Below, in pieces: positions 11,847 to 25,600 of a DNA stretch of 64,000 bases. The notes beneath the pieces are model-generated. The model did not search any database. It was given only the letters and a program-made list of their open reading frames with translations, and was not told the origin of the DNA. The DNA is taken from contig CM031878.1 in NCBI GenBank assembly GCA_018697195.1, positions 37,146,283-37,210,282 on the forward strand, given 5' to 3'. The position numbers were made by a program, and so were the translations under genes. Each line of letters begins with the position of its first letter. Positions within the stretch are counted from its first letter, which is position 1. This DNA comes from Certhia americana (taxonomy: Eukaryota > Chordata > Aves > Passeriformes > Certhiidae).

Positions 11847-12413
11847 TGTGTTGGTTTTGACTGGGATAGATTTCATTTTCTTCACGGTGGCTAGTATGAA
11901 GCTGTGTTTTGGATTTGCACTAGTAGTCTAGTGAAGTTTTTGTTGTCATTGAGCAGGGCTTACACAGAGGAAAGGCCTTTTCTGCTTTTTGTGCTGCCAC
12001 ACTGGCAAGTTGGGGGTGCTTGAGAGGCTAGGAGGAAACAGGTAAGATAGGTGACCCAAAGCCACCTAAAGGGATATTCCACACAGATGACATCATGCGC
12101 ATGGGAAGAGGGAAAAGCGGGGTAATGTTTGGAGTAATGGTGTTTCGTCTTCCAACTCACCATGACGCAGGACAGGGTCCTGCTCTCCTGGTGATGTCTG
12201 ATTACCTGCCTGCCCATGGGAAGCAGTGAATTAATTCATTGTTTTGTTTTGCTTGTGTGTGTGTCCTTTGCTTTTCCTATTAAAATGTCTTTATCTCAAC
12301 CCATGAGTTTTCTGGCTTTTTCCCTTCCAGTTCTCTCCCTGGTTCTACTGGGAGGGGGGAGAGACTGAGCATCCTTGTGAGGATTGGTTGCTGGCTGGGA
12401 CTAAACCATGACA
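11847..12413 (+). mobile_element. Solo LTR, ERVL-like avian family
   Basis: 567 bp, beginning TGTGTTGGTTTTGA and ending GGACTAAACCATGACA, so TG...CA termini. Internal landmarks in order are GGATAGATTTCATTTTCTTC near the start, GCTTACACAGAG...GGCCTTTTCTGC, AAGGGATATTCC, CCTGCCTGCCCATGGGAAG and the ATTAAA signal followed by TGTCTTTATCTCAACCCATG. Their order matches a common bird LTR that I know from several bird genomes, which gives plus orientation. No TATA box is seen at the expected position before the 3' third. No internal retroviral sequence or partner LTR is present. The five bases flanking each side (CATGT and CACAG) do not match, so the target duplication has been lost or a boundary is off. 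Confidence 0.86.
12279..12284 (+). promoter_or_regulatory. Polyadenylation signal ATTAAA of the ERVL-like LTR
   Basis: ATTAAA followed by a T-rich stretch, about 130 bp before the LTR 3' end. It sets plus-strand polarity. Confidence 0.65.
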
Positions 12414-14980
12414 CACAGAAAACCTCAGAAAGGAGTCAAGTCCTTCTGAGATGTTTGCCTACAGGACAGGTCAGAATTTTGGAATGGTTTCACTAGAGAC
12501 ACACACTTAATTGGCTCACTGTCCTGAATTTTCTATAGCAACTCCATGGAAGTCTCCCATCACTTGATTGTATCTCTGAGCCCCTTAAGTAGAGTTCACA
12601 TCGAGGGTCTTACTCATCAAGAAGCCAACCTCAGTTTCAGGAAAGAATGCCTGTGCCCCTATTCCAGTATAGCCACTAAAAAAGCACATTTGAAAAGAAG
12701 CAGTTGGTATTCCTTTATTTACATAAAGGTGACAAGGGCAGAAAACTGTAAAATCAGGTTGGTTTTATGCTGTTGTTTATTCCATTAGGCAAGAGAAAAA
12801 AACAATGACACCATGCATTGGTGTCTTGAGACCCTTCCTGTAGAGATGGACTTCTGCCATTGAGGGAATCCAGTACAGTATGAGGACAGGCTGCAGCTTA
12901 TTCTTGAAAACTAAGTATTGTTTGCAAATCAGAGAGAAGGAATCTGAGTTACCTCCTGTGAGCATGAAGTGAGTGGTTTCCCATTTACAGCATTGTGACT
13001 AGAGCATTGGTCTGCGTCTCCATGAGAAATTACAGGTGGAAATACTGTGGAGATTTTAAATAATCACTTCCAAATTGTTTTCTGTGAGTTCTTTGTTGTT
13101 ATTTGTCTGTTTTTCTTTTTCTGAAGGATCAAAGTAATTCAGCATAAACTGCTCTGCTGAAAAGACAGTAGAAGCGTCACCCTTTTATAGATAATTCCTC
13201 ATTTTGTGCTTAGTTTCAAGATTTGCTAGGTATCATATCCTTTAAACCCTTGAAATCTAAAAGAAGTCCAGGACTGACTTCTGGCCAGTGTCTCTATAAA
13301 TATACTCGAGTACAGAAGTCCACTATGCAGCATAATTTCCTGACAATACAGTCCATCTTACTGTCTTTCTGAGTCTAATGCTGAATCCTCAAACTCAGAC
13401 ACAGAGAAGATACACCCTTTCCAAAATCCCCTGAGATGTTTTACATGTAATTCAACCCTTGAGAGACACTGGGTGACAGAAATTAGACTTAGATACGTAC
13501 AACTATGTATATAAGTCCATACACACAGGGCATTTCTGAAAACATTACTTTACACATAGATATATGCAGTAGAAACTCCATTTGCCTTTCAGTTTGAAAG
13601 TTCAGAAACTTCAGTTTCCTTATTGCTCTAAACCAGTATTTGTCATGGCATCAAACTGCAGTCCTCAGCACAACTCATGCCATTCACTCTGAGCCACAGT
13701 TTGTCTTGTCCAGCTTGCTTTGTCATTGCCGCTGCTAACCATTTCCCTCAACCTTGACTATGACTGTGGAAGACTGTCTGACCTTCATTCCACTGGTGCT
13801 TTATGGCTTTCTTTTTAGAAAACAGTTTCTCTGTACAGAATGAAGGCTATTGCTTTTCCTCTCCTCCTTATCATGTCTTTCTCTTAGTCCAATGGCTATG
13901 TAGTATCTATTCCAGGAGCAATGTAATGTATCCTGCAAAGGTCCTTGAGAGGCATTAAAATAGACAGCAATACCAAAACTCTTTTTAAGTCAACAGCAAT
14001 TGAAAGAAGGAGCATATGCAAAAGGAAATCCCATAAAATGTCACAAGGAATGAGTCATGAATGGTTGCCGTGCTCTCAAACTGCATTTTCAACAAATAAC
14101 TTATCTTTATAACTTAGCTCTACATAGTCAGACTGAGGTGCTTGAATTATATGCAATGGGCTACATCATATTACTTGTGTAATAAGTAATAATAATAATC
14201 ATCTCATACAGGTTGAACAAGCAAAGCATACTGTGATATACTTACATTTCTTGTAGACTGTAAGCATATCATATGTGAAGTTGATTCTATTATTGGTATA
14301 AATTTAAGTCTTAGCCCCTTCATGTGTACATGTATCCTTAAAAACTTCAGCATGCCTTTGAAAGGCAAGCACCTTGAAGTCAGTGTCTTGAAATCACAGT
14401 CTCAAGCTGCACATATATGCAATGCAGTGAAAATTAATTGCTGCAATATATGCCATGCGTTTGCTTACACACTTGATTCACTGATCCCTTCCACCTCTGG
14501 GGCCTAGAAGTGTGAAGAGTCAGGAGTTCCTTGTGGCCTACTGAACATGGGATTATGACAGAGCAGGACTGAGACATATGCTGTTGAAAACGACTGTCCC
14601 CCTTCCTTATTTTAAACAGGGTTACTTTATAAGCAAATCTGCATGCACTTCCAGAGAAGACACATGTTTGTGCAATGAATATAATATTGACAGCTACAAA
14701 GGAAGACAAATGACATAAACAGGACTTTTCACTTAAATCAGGCTACTATTTGAGTAGTTTCTTCCTTTCCATTCTCTGAGTCGCTCCCAGTCTCCTTTAG
14801 CTTCCTTCTTTCTGCCTCATTCTCCCCTCTCACTTTCTCAGGTGGAAAATAGGATGTGGCCCCCTCAGTGTGTCTGTCAAACATTTTGGCTCTTCAGATA
14901 ATCTTTGACCGGACCTGACTGTGTTCTTTTTAGTGAAGCCGAGGATTGGTTTCCAGTTAAGCCTTTGGAATCCTAGTGCT
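12414..14980. other. Unique sequence, no gene recognised
   Basis: Contains a short (AAT)n tract at 14180-14199. Frames of 60-91 codons (for example 14434-14709 minus, 12546-12788 plus) have no recognisable domain. Confidence 0.5.
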
Positions 14981-15790
14981 CAGGAAGAATAACTCCAAGC
15001 ACTGCATTTGGGAAAGCTTTATTAACAAGTTGAAAGTGAAAGAAAGGTAATAATTGCATTTAAACAATCAACCAAAGCAAAGCTCACCTCTGGGTTTATA
15101 AATTTGTCGGGAAGACATAATTACAAGGGGCCTGTGTTGCTACATTGCTTTTGCTTTGAAAACCAGTTTGCCACCCCACTCCCACTGGATGGATAATTGG
15201 GTCCTCACAGGTCTCTTGAATCAAAGTAGTGTTGCACTAAAACTTTATTTCTCCAGTGCTCATTAAAAGAGAAGCTGAATAGAAAACTCCCACTTTGGCG
15301 ATGGGATTAGATAGCCCTAGATAATTCCTCCTCCCATGCCCTTTCAAGGTTTTTTGTTTCTAAATCTGCTCAGCAAGAAAAAGTAAATTGCCAGAAGTGA
15401 GATTAGTGAAGAATATTGTCCCAAGGACAATAAGGCTTTATTGCAAGGCTGGTATGAGATCCCTGCTTCAAAAAACTTCAAGACTTGGAGGTGTGTGAGC
15501 TCTTAATTGCCTACCTCTGATAAACTGGCAGTGAAAAAAAAAAAAAGAAAAAAAAAAAAAAAAAAGAAGAAAAACCCCATTCAGCCATGAATTAGCCTGG
15601 ATCCAGTCCACTTGTTAATCAGAGTTTAATGAGGATGCTGCTGGTCTTAACATATTCAAAATGCTCAAGACTGCCCTGGCTGCAAGTTTGTGCAGTTAGT
15701 ATTTCCTCTCTGCTGTCACTTCTGCACATAGGCTGTCATGAATCTTTGGAGAACATAATTGTATCTGGGACAGACATGGTAGGGAGAGTG
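14981..15790. other. Unique AT-rich stretch resembling conserved non-coding DNA, split by an A-rich tract
   Basis: Two blocks (about 15000-15160 and 15360-15530, then 15580-15780) are dense in homeodomain-type cores (TAATTGC, TTAATTGC, TTAATGA, CATGAATTAG, ATAATTG) with balanced, non-repetitive composition. No coding frame. The assignment as regulatory DNA is inference from motif density only. Confidence 0.25.
15534..15574. repeat. A-rich tract
   Basis: About 41 bases, nearly all A with scattered G. No LINE or SINE body was recognised immediately upstream on either strand, so a retroposon origin is not supported. Confidence 0.85.
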
Positions 15791-18700
15791 GGAGAGGCAT
15801 GGTAGGGAACTGAGTATGTACTTCAGAAGGAGTGAAAACATAGGACTGAGAGTTATTCTGTTAATTCATTCCCATATCATCCAAATTGCCTACGCCTCAG
15901 ATGCTGGAGCAAATACCCCAATTGGCCATTGTTAATCAGACTCATAAAACTTGGATATATAGTTGGATTTCTAATACTGTAACAGTCAGCCTTTATGTGC
16001 CCTTGCTGTCAAGGCATCCATAGGATAGTTGTGTGTGAGGGCCCCAGGGTTCAAGATATTGGCAACCACAACTGCCATTTGCTGCTTAAAGTCAATATAG
16101 CCACTGGGCCAGAGAATTCAATGTGTGATATTAGGAGATGCTTTGACTTTTGTTGGCTATCCTGAAGTTAATGAGTTAGCTCACTGCAGCAGCTACATCA
16201 CTGAAAGCTATGCCTCTGTGTGTGCAGTGGGCTCCAGAGCACTGGCAGAAGGAAGCAGGTACTGGCAGGTACACTTTTGATCCTCAGACCTCATTCCCAA
16301 CCTACTGCTTTAAACTAGATGCTATAAAGGCACCAAACTGAAAAAAAAAAAGAAAGAAAAAACAAAAGAGAAAAAAGACCAAGAACTCAAGATTTAGATA
16401 CCTTCTAATTGTGGGCTTGATTTGGGATGTGGGACTGACCACATGAGGCTATAAAAGCTTTTACATAAACCTTTCTGGTTTCTTTAAAAACCAGACTAGT
16501 TTCTATCCAGAAGGCAGTATGTGACACTCACATTGTGAGAAAAAAAAGTCCCACATCTTCTGTTGGCCAACATGATTAGGGACATATGGTTTTAATAGAC
16601 ACTGCTGATCAGTAAAGATGCCCTTAAGTGCAGTTACATTAGGTCATGCGCACACTATCTTGTGCTCAAATTTTAGTTTATTCCCAGCCTACCTTCCACA
16701 GTCTAATCAATCTTTAAAACTGTCTATAAGACTGTGAATGTTGTATACTGCACAGGCTGATCAATCTTACCCTGATTTTATACTGTGTTGAGTTCAGTGG
16801 AACAGCTCATAATTTGCAGCAAGGTAAATGAGAGGAAGATCAACTGCAGGAGACCATGGGTGTCTTTCTAACATGTGGACTTTTCTTGAGTGTTGTGTAA
16901 AAAATTGCATTAACCAAGCTTCCTGTCTGCCTTTGTGGAACAAATATTCAGAATGGCAGGGAAAGAATGCATTTACTATCATATGTTGTTAATAATTATT
17001 GGGGAGGGGGGGAAGAGGAATTGGTAAGATATTTTTGGTGCTTTTTTGTTATTGTTGTTTTTGACTTTTATTAAGACAGAATATTTTCATGACTTTTGGT
17101 GTTGTGGCCTCACAAAATCCAAGGCAACTATTGATTGAGAGAAAGTAATATGTTGAAGGAGGATATTTTTCATTTCAGGTAAAATGTAGTGAACTAAGTG
17201 AAACTGATTCTAAGTTTTCTTACCCTTGATATTCATGTCATCCATTACATAGTTAGAAGATTTCAAGTACTTTTTATGAAATTATATCAGACAGAGAGAT
17301 AAATCAACAAACCAAAACTCTTTTTTTCCCCCCTCTAAAAACTAGAGGAATAATATGAGGGTTGCAGCATTTACCATTTATTAGTAAAGCACTAATGTCT
17401 GGTGTTAAGGAAGGCAGTATTTATATTGGAAAGGTATTTGAAAAAATATAACTTGCTCAGGAAACAAAGAGTACCTTGGTTAAACAATTTTTATAGCCAT
17501 TAACATTCTAAATCAAAAGTCACTTTTAATCAAATGGCCATTGTCCAAAAGAGAACTTCAAGTCGATATCCCATTATGATCTCTTTGCAAAAGGCATTGT
17601 CTTCAAAGAATATTTATGCAAGCATGGTCCAATGCTAAAGAAATGCAATATAAAAGCAATCTGATCTTATTTGACCCCATCACAAATAATGCTTCAGAGC
17701 AGCAATGTAACTGATAAAAGGGCAGGTAGCATATATTTTATACTTTGAACTATATGATTTTTTAGAAAATCTTTGCAAAATCTTTGTAAAACCTGGATTG
17801 CTTCTGTAATACTTCTATTCTATTCTGTAAACTTTCATCAGCTTTAATCTCTGACATGCTGGAATACCAGCATTTCTTGAGCTAACTAGTCACAGTTTCA
17901 TATTTTGAGTTTTCACATAGTTTATCATTCAGTTTTCCTCCTCTCTCTTCTTGCTAAAAGGTACAGCTTATCTGAGAATCTACATAATAGAAGCATTTTG
18001 TGACTAGATATTGAAAGAAAATATGTTCATGTAATCTCAATATATCAGGACCTTTTTAAAACAACACATATTTCATGCACCATTTAGACACAATAATCTT
18101 CTTTCCAGCAAGAAGTGATTGTATCTGGTAATTGAGATTTAAAAGAGGCCTAGGTACACCCAGCCAGATATGAAATATTTGTGTTGAAGAATGCTGAAAT
18201 GTTCCAGCTGGATGAAAAATTCTTAACTGAAACATTTAGACATTTCCAGAATATTTTTGGACATTTTCAAAATGAAATGTTTTGATTTTTCTGAACCAAT
18301 CTTTTATCCAGTTTTCATTCTATACATTGCTTTGCCATTTTGACATTTTGTTTCAGTTCAGGACAAACCCAAATATTGAAATATCCCTGCAGTGAGAAAT
18401 TACAGTTTTGCACCATATCTGTTTCTGATAATGAATGACATATAAATTTGTTCAAGATGTTATGAATCTGAAAAATGGTTTGCATTTTATCCAAATTACA
18501 AGGGAAAACTTGCCAATGACTTTAAAAGTCCTTTGCAAGATAATATAGATCTTTTTGTTCCAGAGTAATCTGCCAGAATAGACAATAAATAACACATAAT
18601 ATATACAAAAATATATAGTGCATTTCTAGAAGCTTTAAGGAGCAGCCATAAAATAAGAATTATAAGACAAACTATTCAGGCAGCGCAGGGTCATAGTAAG

Positions 18701-21700
18701 GCCCAGTGCTTATATTATAGCTAAAAACATGACTAACATTTGTAGAAGGTCAGTGTGTATTTCCAGATCTAAATTATTACCACATCAATCTAGTTATAGA
18801 AGGCTTAAACTTTTGTGTGTGTTGCTTGGTTCAGGCTTGATTCTTGTGTCCTTCTGCAGATGTCCTGTTTACTTGGAGACAGATACACAAGAAGGATGGA
18901 TGGAGACAATGAGAAGCCATCACTAGAAGCATTGGACATGACTCCATTTTTATTTGCCCCATCATCCAGGATTAATTTCCACTGGAGCCAGTGAAAGAGA
19001 GTTTAGCTCCCAACATGGCTTTTTGCATCTGTGCCATATAAGAGGGTGGCACCAGACACCCTAGCTGAGCCTTCACAATGTCCATCTGGATGTCCTGTCA
19101 TGACAGAGAGAGGAACAGTTGGGACACTAGCATTTCAGCTGTTTTGAGCTGCAGACAGGAGCGAACAGAGCTGTTTGAAAAGTCTGTGTATCAAAGCAGC
19201 CACAGGGCTGCTGTTGCTATCTGCAGGGGACGGTGTCAGCCGGGAATCTGTGACATGAAAAAGGTAGTGCAAATAATGCTTGAACTCCTGGGAGGTGCAG
19301 GAGGTAATTTAATATCACCCCATTGGCATAGAATAAATGTGAATGAGGGGGAAAAGAGGCCCACAGTTTACAATAGGCTCAGTAATACTGCATGCATTTT
19401 GAGCAGGCGCAAAAGAACAGCACAACAAATGCTTCTAGAACGTTCCTAAAAAGCAGCCTTTCTGCTTAGATAGTTTTTCAAGGACTTGGTATGCAGGACT
19501 GAAACAACATTTTAAAAGGGAAATTTCCAAGTCACGAACTTCTTCTTTGAAGGAGTTCCCAGTTCCTTCCAAACTGAGAAAGGGTTTGTGTTCATTTCAA
19601 GTTTTGGGTGAAAATTTGGGTCAAGTTTCAAGATGGTTTCTCGACCTCTAATTACTATTATTAGCACTCCTAAATAGACTCTTTAGAAAATCCCTTTACT
19701 AAGGAGGGCTGGAGTGAGCTAATGAGTATGAGAGTGAGAAGAAGGTCCTTGTTTGAATTTTAAATACTCCAGCTCACTAATTGGGGACTATAGAGAATGC
19801 TTCTTTTGGTATGGAGGGTGTTCAGGGGCAGGTGGGAATAAGAACAATATTTTTTAGACCTGTCAGTTTAAAATATACCAAATGCTGCTTTGACATGGCA
19901 TCAAATGAAATTTTAAGCAACAATATCCTTAACCAACGATATCTTTTAAGCAACCTTATCCTCCCTTTATGCACTTGCAGAACTTAGTGATTTTTATTTT
20001 TAAAAAATGAGCCAGGCAAGGTTTTCCAAGGTCTCATGGATTTAATGAAGAATAACATTCTTTGATGATCCTGGCAACGGGCATCTTTTCTTTTCCAAAT
20101 AAAAATAAGAGGCAAAAAGCCTCATGCCTACAAGAGTGTTATATGTTAGAACCAGAGTTCCCACTGACAGCACTGCTCCATTTGGATGCTTTTCCTGTCT
20201 TATATTTTTGTTTTCCAGGTTCTTTTTTTCATGAATTAATTTCTTTACATTTTCCCCATCATTGCGTGCATCATTTCTACCCTCAGGACCCATCCTGATT
20301 TTTTTTTCTCAGAAGACCTATAGCTGACCCAAACTCCACTTCTTTTCTGTTAAAAAAAGAAGATAGGGAATGCATTTACAAATACATATATTTATTCTTT
20401 TTGTCTACAGGACTTGGAAAATTGCTAATGTAAAGATTTATGAGTTTCATGAACTTAGAAATTAGGTGAACTCATGCATAGACCCATGAAAACTCTGCAG
20501 ATTGGGCTGTACCTAGTATTTCAGAAGGCACTTCCAAGTTATGAACAATAGAGAATAAAAGAATACCAAATAATATTTTCTTCTTTCTATAAGCCAAGGA
20601 ATCCAATTAATTGAAATGTTTAATTTTTACTGAGTTTTGGCCAATTAAATTTTTTTTAAAATTCCACATATATAGTCAATTTCATCCATGTGAAGCTATG
20701 CAATATTGAAGAATTAATTAATGTCGACCCAAATTTTCCCTGGTGTACAATGTTTTTTCTTCCCAGCTGTAGAAGCAATTGAATCCCACAGTTCCATGGT
20801 GACAGATTAGCTGGGTATTGATTCTTTTCCCATCTTACACATAGGCCTCTGAAATCCTGATTGTTATTCTACTGATTACATAAATAAAGCCTTATTTATA
20901 TTTGAAAAATTTGCTTCTGTCTATTGCAATGCTTTACTATCAACACAAGGCAATTCTCCTCATCCTTTTGTGATTATAGAGGCTGATGAAAATCTGTTGA
21001 AGGTTTTGCATCGTGATTTTACAAAATAGTACTGACAAGAATGAGCTTAGTTAATCTAAACTCTCTCAGAAAGGATCAAAATATGGTGATATATTTTACA
21101 ATTGATATACCATTACTCTGTGTGTTGTGGCCCAGTCCTGCAATAGGCAGAAGCCTGTTTGTTTTCTTATGCCTCTCCAAGGCACCTTGGCACAGCCTAT
21201 CAGACTGCATAAAACTGAAGGAAAGACATACTGCTTTCCTCCCATTCCAGCTTAACAGGACCTCTCTATTACAAGGTTTTGCTGACATTGTGGTGATATT
21301 TTGACTTGCCCAAGGAAAGATAGAGCAATAGGATTAGAACTAAGAGAAGGACTGCTTCGTATATTTCCTCTTATAAAATGTTTATAACACACTGCACAAA
21401 GTATCTCTTATTTTTTCTTGTTTGCATTTAAATTGCACTGAAGGAAATATCTGACTGGAGTTAAAATGAAAAGAAGTGAACAGGATTTTAGAGTGGAAAT
21501 AAGCTCTCATTCCAACTCTCAGCTCTATAGAGATGTCATTACTTGCTTTTCCCATTTTCTTGGCAAACTTCATTCTGCTCCTTAGGCAGAGGCAGGCAGC
21601 TGTTTTCAACATCTAAAGCACAAGAAGACCTTGAAAGAAATTCAGGGTGCCGTGCTGGCACTCTGGGATTATGAAAAGATTTGAGTGGGGCATGTGGTGG

Positions 21701-22085
21701 AAACAAGTAAGAGAAGTTGGCAGCTGCTTTCTACATGAGCTATGCAGTCAGCCTCTTGGAACAAATTTCAACAGCTTCAGAATAGGTTACCTAAATTTAT
21801 TCCCTCTTTTAATTGGGTTTATATAAAAGCAGATTTCTGTTTCTCCTTCCCTGTTTGCTTGACATCCCAAGGTGATACTGAATATGGGAAGCCCGGCCTG
21901 TAACAAGGGGGATACATGGGACACACGGAACTGATTTTCATCAGTGATAGACATGTAGCTCTTCTCCTTAGACCCACCATAACATCAGCAGTTCAAAATT
22001 AAGTTGGGCACCAGAAATGGACCATTAAGTAATCAAAGAATTCTCATAAAACATCCAGATTCTTACAAATCCCATATGTCCCATC
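15791..22085. other. Unique sequence, no gene recognised
   Basis: Includes another A-rich tract at 16341-16376, a possible conserved non-coding stretch at 17480-17740, and a 123-codon frame at 19078-19449 without recognisable domain. Its start follows no clear exon signal, and it is read here as non-coding. Confidence 0.45.
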
Positions 22086-22679
22086 ATGTCTTTTTCTTCG
22101 TGGTCCTGTTCAGATACTTATAAGCCTGCAAGGAAAAGGTTTAAGGACCTGGTCAAGCCTCACCAACCTCAGGTCGGCCATGGTACCTACCTATTACAAG
22201 AAAGGTTGTGGACGGCTTTTTGTAAATGTTTGTCCAGGTTACAATCTCTGAGGTGGACAGGAGTTCTTGTCCTTTCTGGTGCAGAGCTCCCACTCAAGAA
22301 GCTCTGCTCATTGCTCTTGTCAGCCCAGCCAGATTCAGAGGCTATGGAAAGCCCAACAGCATTCAGAGATAGTTGCATTAACTGGATAATGAGTTCAGAG
22401 TCAAGCACATGTTTGTGCAACTTCCTTATCCTTGACAAAGCCTGGCTAGAAATGGCTCTGCTAACTATGCTCCTGCATAGAAGGCCAGGCCTCAGCTCTC
22501 CTAGAGCATATGAAAAATATTCTTGGTTATGCTCATATTTCTCAGATTTTCAGTGCTACTTAAGACACCTGGACATTGCAAGAAACCCAAGATCTGTTGA
22601 CAAATGCCCAAATCTGTTGGCATCAAGAATATCAATATTCAAGGCTCAACTTTGGAAATCTGACCTGGAATTGTTCTAA
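22086..22679 (+). other. Unrecognised 197-codon open frame, coding status doubtful
   Basis: This is the longest open frame outside recognised repeats. The product would be rich in Leu, Ser, Cys and Trp, with no signal peptide, no clear membrane helix and no domain that I recognise. An 83-codon frame lies opposite it at 22187-22438. There is no Kozak-strength start (the context is CATCATGTC), no splice-flanked structure and no poly-A signal placed to serve it. It could be chance, a decayed retroelement internal region, or a lineage-specific transcript; chance is the likeliest. Confidence 0.15.
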
Positions 22680-25600
22680 AACAAATTTGAGTATCTCAAA
22701 ACACAGATACTTACATCCATGGCTATGTATCACAGATAGTCATTCTCTTGAGCACAGGTGCTGGTTGGTTCTGGGGTAAAAAAATGGGCCCCTACTTAAA
22801 GGTTAAGAACTTCAGTCCTAAATGTGTAGACGGTCAGCAAGCATATAGGATATACCTACACATCCTGCAATAAAGCTGAATTTTTTCTGCGTGGCTAGCA
22901 TTTGTAGGGCAGGTTGAACTCAACCAAAGGCAGAAGCAGTGTTCTTCCTAAGTGCAGTTGTTCAGCTCAATTGTGTGATTTCAAAAGCAACAGAGCCCTG
23001 CATCTTGCCAGCCTCTTATTGGAACAGTCCAAAGTGTCAGGCTCTGGATATAGGGAATAGGCCCGTGCACCTGTTGCCAGGCATCTGTATGCATGCATGC
23101 TCTGATTACCTTTGCAGATAATTATGTAGAAGCTCTATTATTATCCTATTACATGAAAATCCAGCCTTCAGGGCCTCTGGTGTGCCTCTGCAGGCATGGA
23201 GTGGCAGAAAGGCAGTATAAAACCATACTTCAAAAACAGTTTTTCAGCACTGAGTTGTGGAATATACACAGTGAGTTACATTAGAAAGAAAGAAAGCAAG
23301 GAAGAAGAAAATTATAAGAAAAGAGTGAAAAAATATAGTAAAAGAAAGAAGTCTTGCATATGTGGATGTTGCTTTCAGAAACAAGAGACATCTGTTTGGG
23401 AAATGAAATCCCTCCAAAGAAATGAGGAGGGGGCAGGGAAAAAGGTGAAACATTGCCAATGAAACACAAGAAAATCTTAAACTTTCCCACAGAAGTCTTA
23501 GTCAAACCAACACAGAAACAGAGGAGTTAAGAACAAGGGATTTATTTCCAAAAAGGAGCCAAGACAAAGATTTCCAGACAGAAAAAAGAGTGTCATTAAC
23601 ACTGCAGGAGTCAGGAATGGTGGTAACCAGTATCACCCAGCAGGTCTGGTTACATTTCTGTTACTTTTCACTTTTTATGTGGAGAGCTTTAGCAGGCCTT
23701 GTGTGTGAAAGTTACCTTTTCTCAAGATCATCTTCAGTGGTTATTCCTCCTGTCAGGCAGATCCTTCCTCTCCTTTGGCTGATTTATGCAGCTCCCAAGG
23801 CACAAAAAGCAGCAGAAAACTGCTAGCTCTGACCCCAGAACACTGTCATTCTGTGGTACTGTCACCATATCAGCCTCTCCCCAGTCATCCACAGTGAGAA
23901 GTTGTCTTAGAGGGATGGATGTTTTCAGGCTCTATTCTTCCCTAGCAATCCCAGGCTGTCAAAGCAACCCTGTGGAAAACTGTCAGACAGCATAAAATCG
24001 ATCAGCCTCCAGTTAATTTGTGTGACATGAGCCAGCCTGGTTTCTGTACCAGCATGGGAACAAAATATGAACTGCCAGATGCAGTTCAGTTTCAGGGTCA
24101 GAATCCACAGGTTACTACTGTGGTAGAAACAGCAAATTGGAAGTCTGGGACCTAACAAACATCCTCTGGATTTTTGTTTCTATTATACAGCTAATTCACT
24201 GCTGTATTGACAGAAAGCTGCCATAACAAATCTGCAGCACTGTGCTATTTGATTATCCTGTTGTTGCTTTTAGTAGTGAGGATTTTATAGGCATTCCTGT
24301 GAAAACCCCACCTGCTGTGGGGTTGCTTTCTTCTTCATAGATCCACAATCTGGCTCCTTCTTTTTGACTGAATTACTAGGCTTCAAAGAAGAAATGCACA
24401 GTAGAGCATAAAGAGCCAGGAATCATAATGACAGAAAGCAATCAGTATCACAGATGCATTGTAACACCTTTCTTTATTAAGAAAAATGATACTTAGAAGA
24501 ACATATTTCTTTGGTAACAGGCTGGTTTTTAATATCCTTCCTAAAATAACCTAAGAAGAATGCAAAGGCTCCATAACTTCCACTTTTTTATTTTGCATAA
24601 TTTGAGGTGCCTAATAATTCAATATAGACATTGTCATCATCACAAAGTATATAAAATGTGGGTGGTGAAGACTGCAGAGTATCCTCAGTCCTGACTCAGA
24701 CTCCATTGTTGACCAGAACAGAATCTGGCAGGAATAAAACTTTCAGGACTTCTTGGAAAATGAAATCTCAAATCATAAGTAACACAAGGAAAAAACCCAA
24801 CCAACCAAGCAAACAAAAAACAATGGGAAATGAGAAAAATATGTGAAAAATTCCAGTGTCTCTCCCCGCTCACGGCATTCCCACTTGCAAAACCATTTTT
24901 CATTCCTTTCAGCAGAGAAACATTTACAGCGTACAAAGCTTACATTAATCATGAAAATCACCTTAAGAACAAAAAAAGGTGGGGGGAAAGAGTGAAAATA
25001 ACTTTTTTATACAATGCATGAAACATAAATTGAGGTTTTTTTCTTCAATTAGATCTTAGGAAAAATCATGCCAGAATTTCAAAATTTGTCCCTATAAGAA
25101 TTAGCTATTATTACTATCATAGAATTTTTAATATTAGTCCAAACAAGCTAAACTAAAGCATAAACTAGCATTCCGGTTTAACCCACATCGAGGCTGATAT
25201 CCAGGATCCAGGACCCAAAACATCATTCCTGACACTTTCCAATTCTTTTCAAGCACAGCCTGGCTGTACGTAGTAATCTGATCTGATACCTATTTATAAC
25301 ACACCATATTGTGTGTATCTCTGCTCCAGAGATAACACTCTGGAATCATTACTACCTAGATTCGAGGTATCACTTTTCTTCCTTAGAAGAACTTTGGAAA
25401 GAACCATAAATATTTGGTGCTTTTTACTCAGCTGTTACATGTCTGAAACTCCAAAGCAGCCATGTGAACTGAATTACTGATGGCAAGATCACATATTTTT
25501 AGTTTTGCAGAAATAGTAGCCAAACTGCTCTGTGTTTTGCAGTCTGCAGTGTTAATCCTGCACTTTCTCTCTTTTCTTTTTTTTTTTTTTCCGTTTGAGA

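Noticed and set aside
15534..15574. A-rich tract as the tail of a LINE-1 type retroposon or processed pseudogene
   Set aside because: No element body or gene-like sequence was recognised upstream, and CR1, the active LINE in birds, does not use poly-A tails.
19078..19449. 123-codon plus-strand frame as a gene
   Set aside because: No recognisable domain, no splice or promoter context; length is not unusual for chance.
23212..23225. TATA-like GCAGTATAAAACC as a promoter
   Set aside because: Isolated motif with no initiator, exon or GC rise after it.
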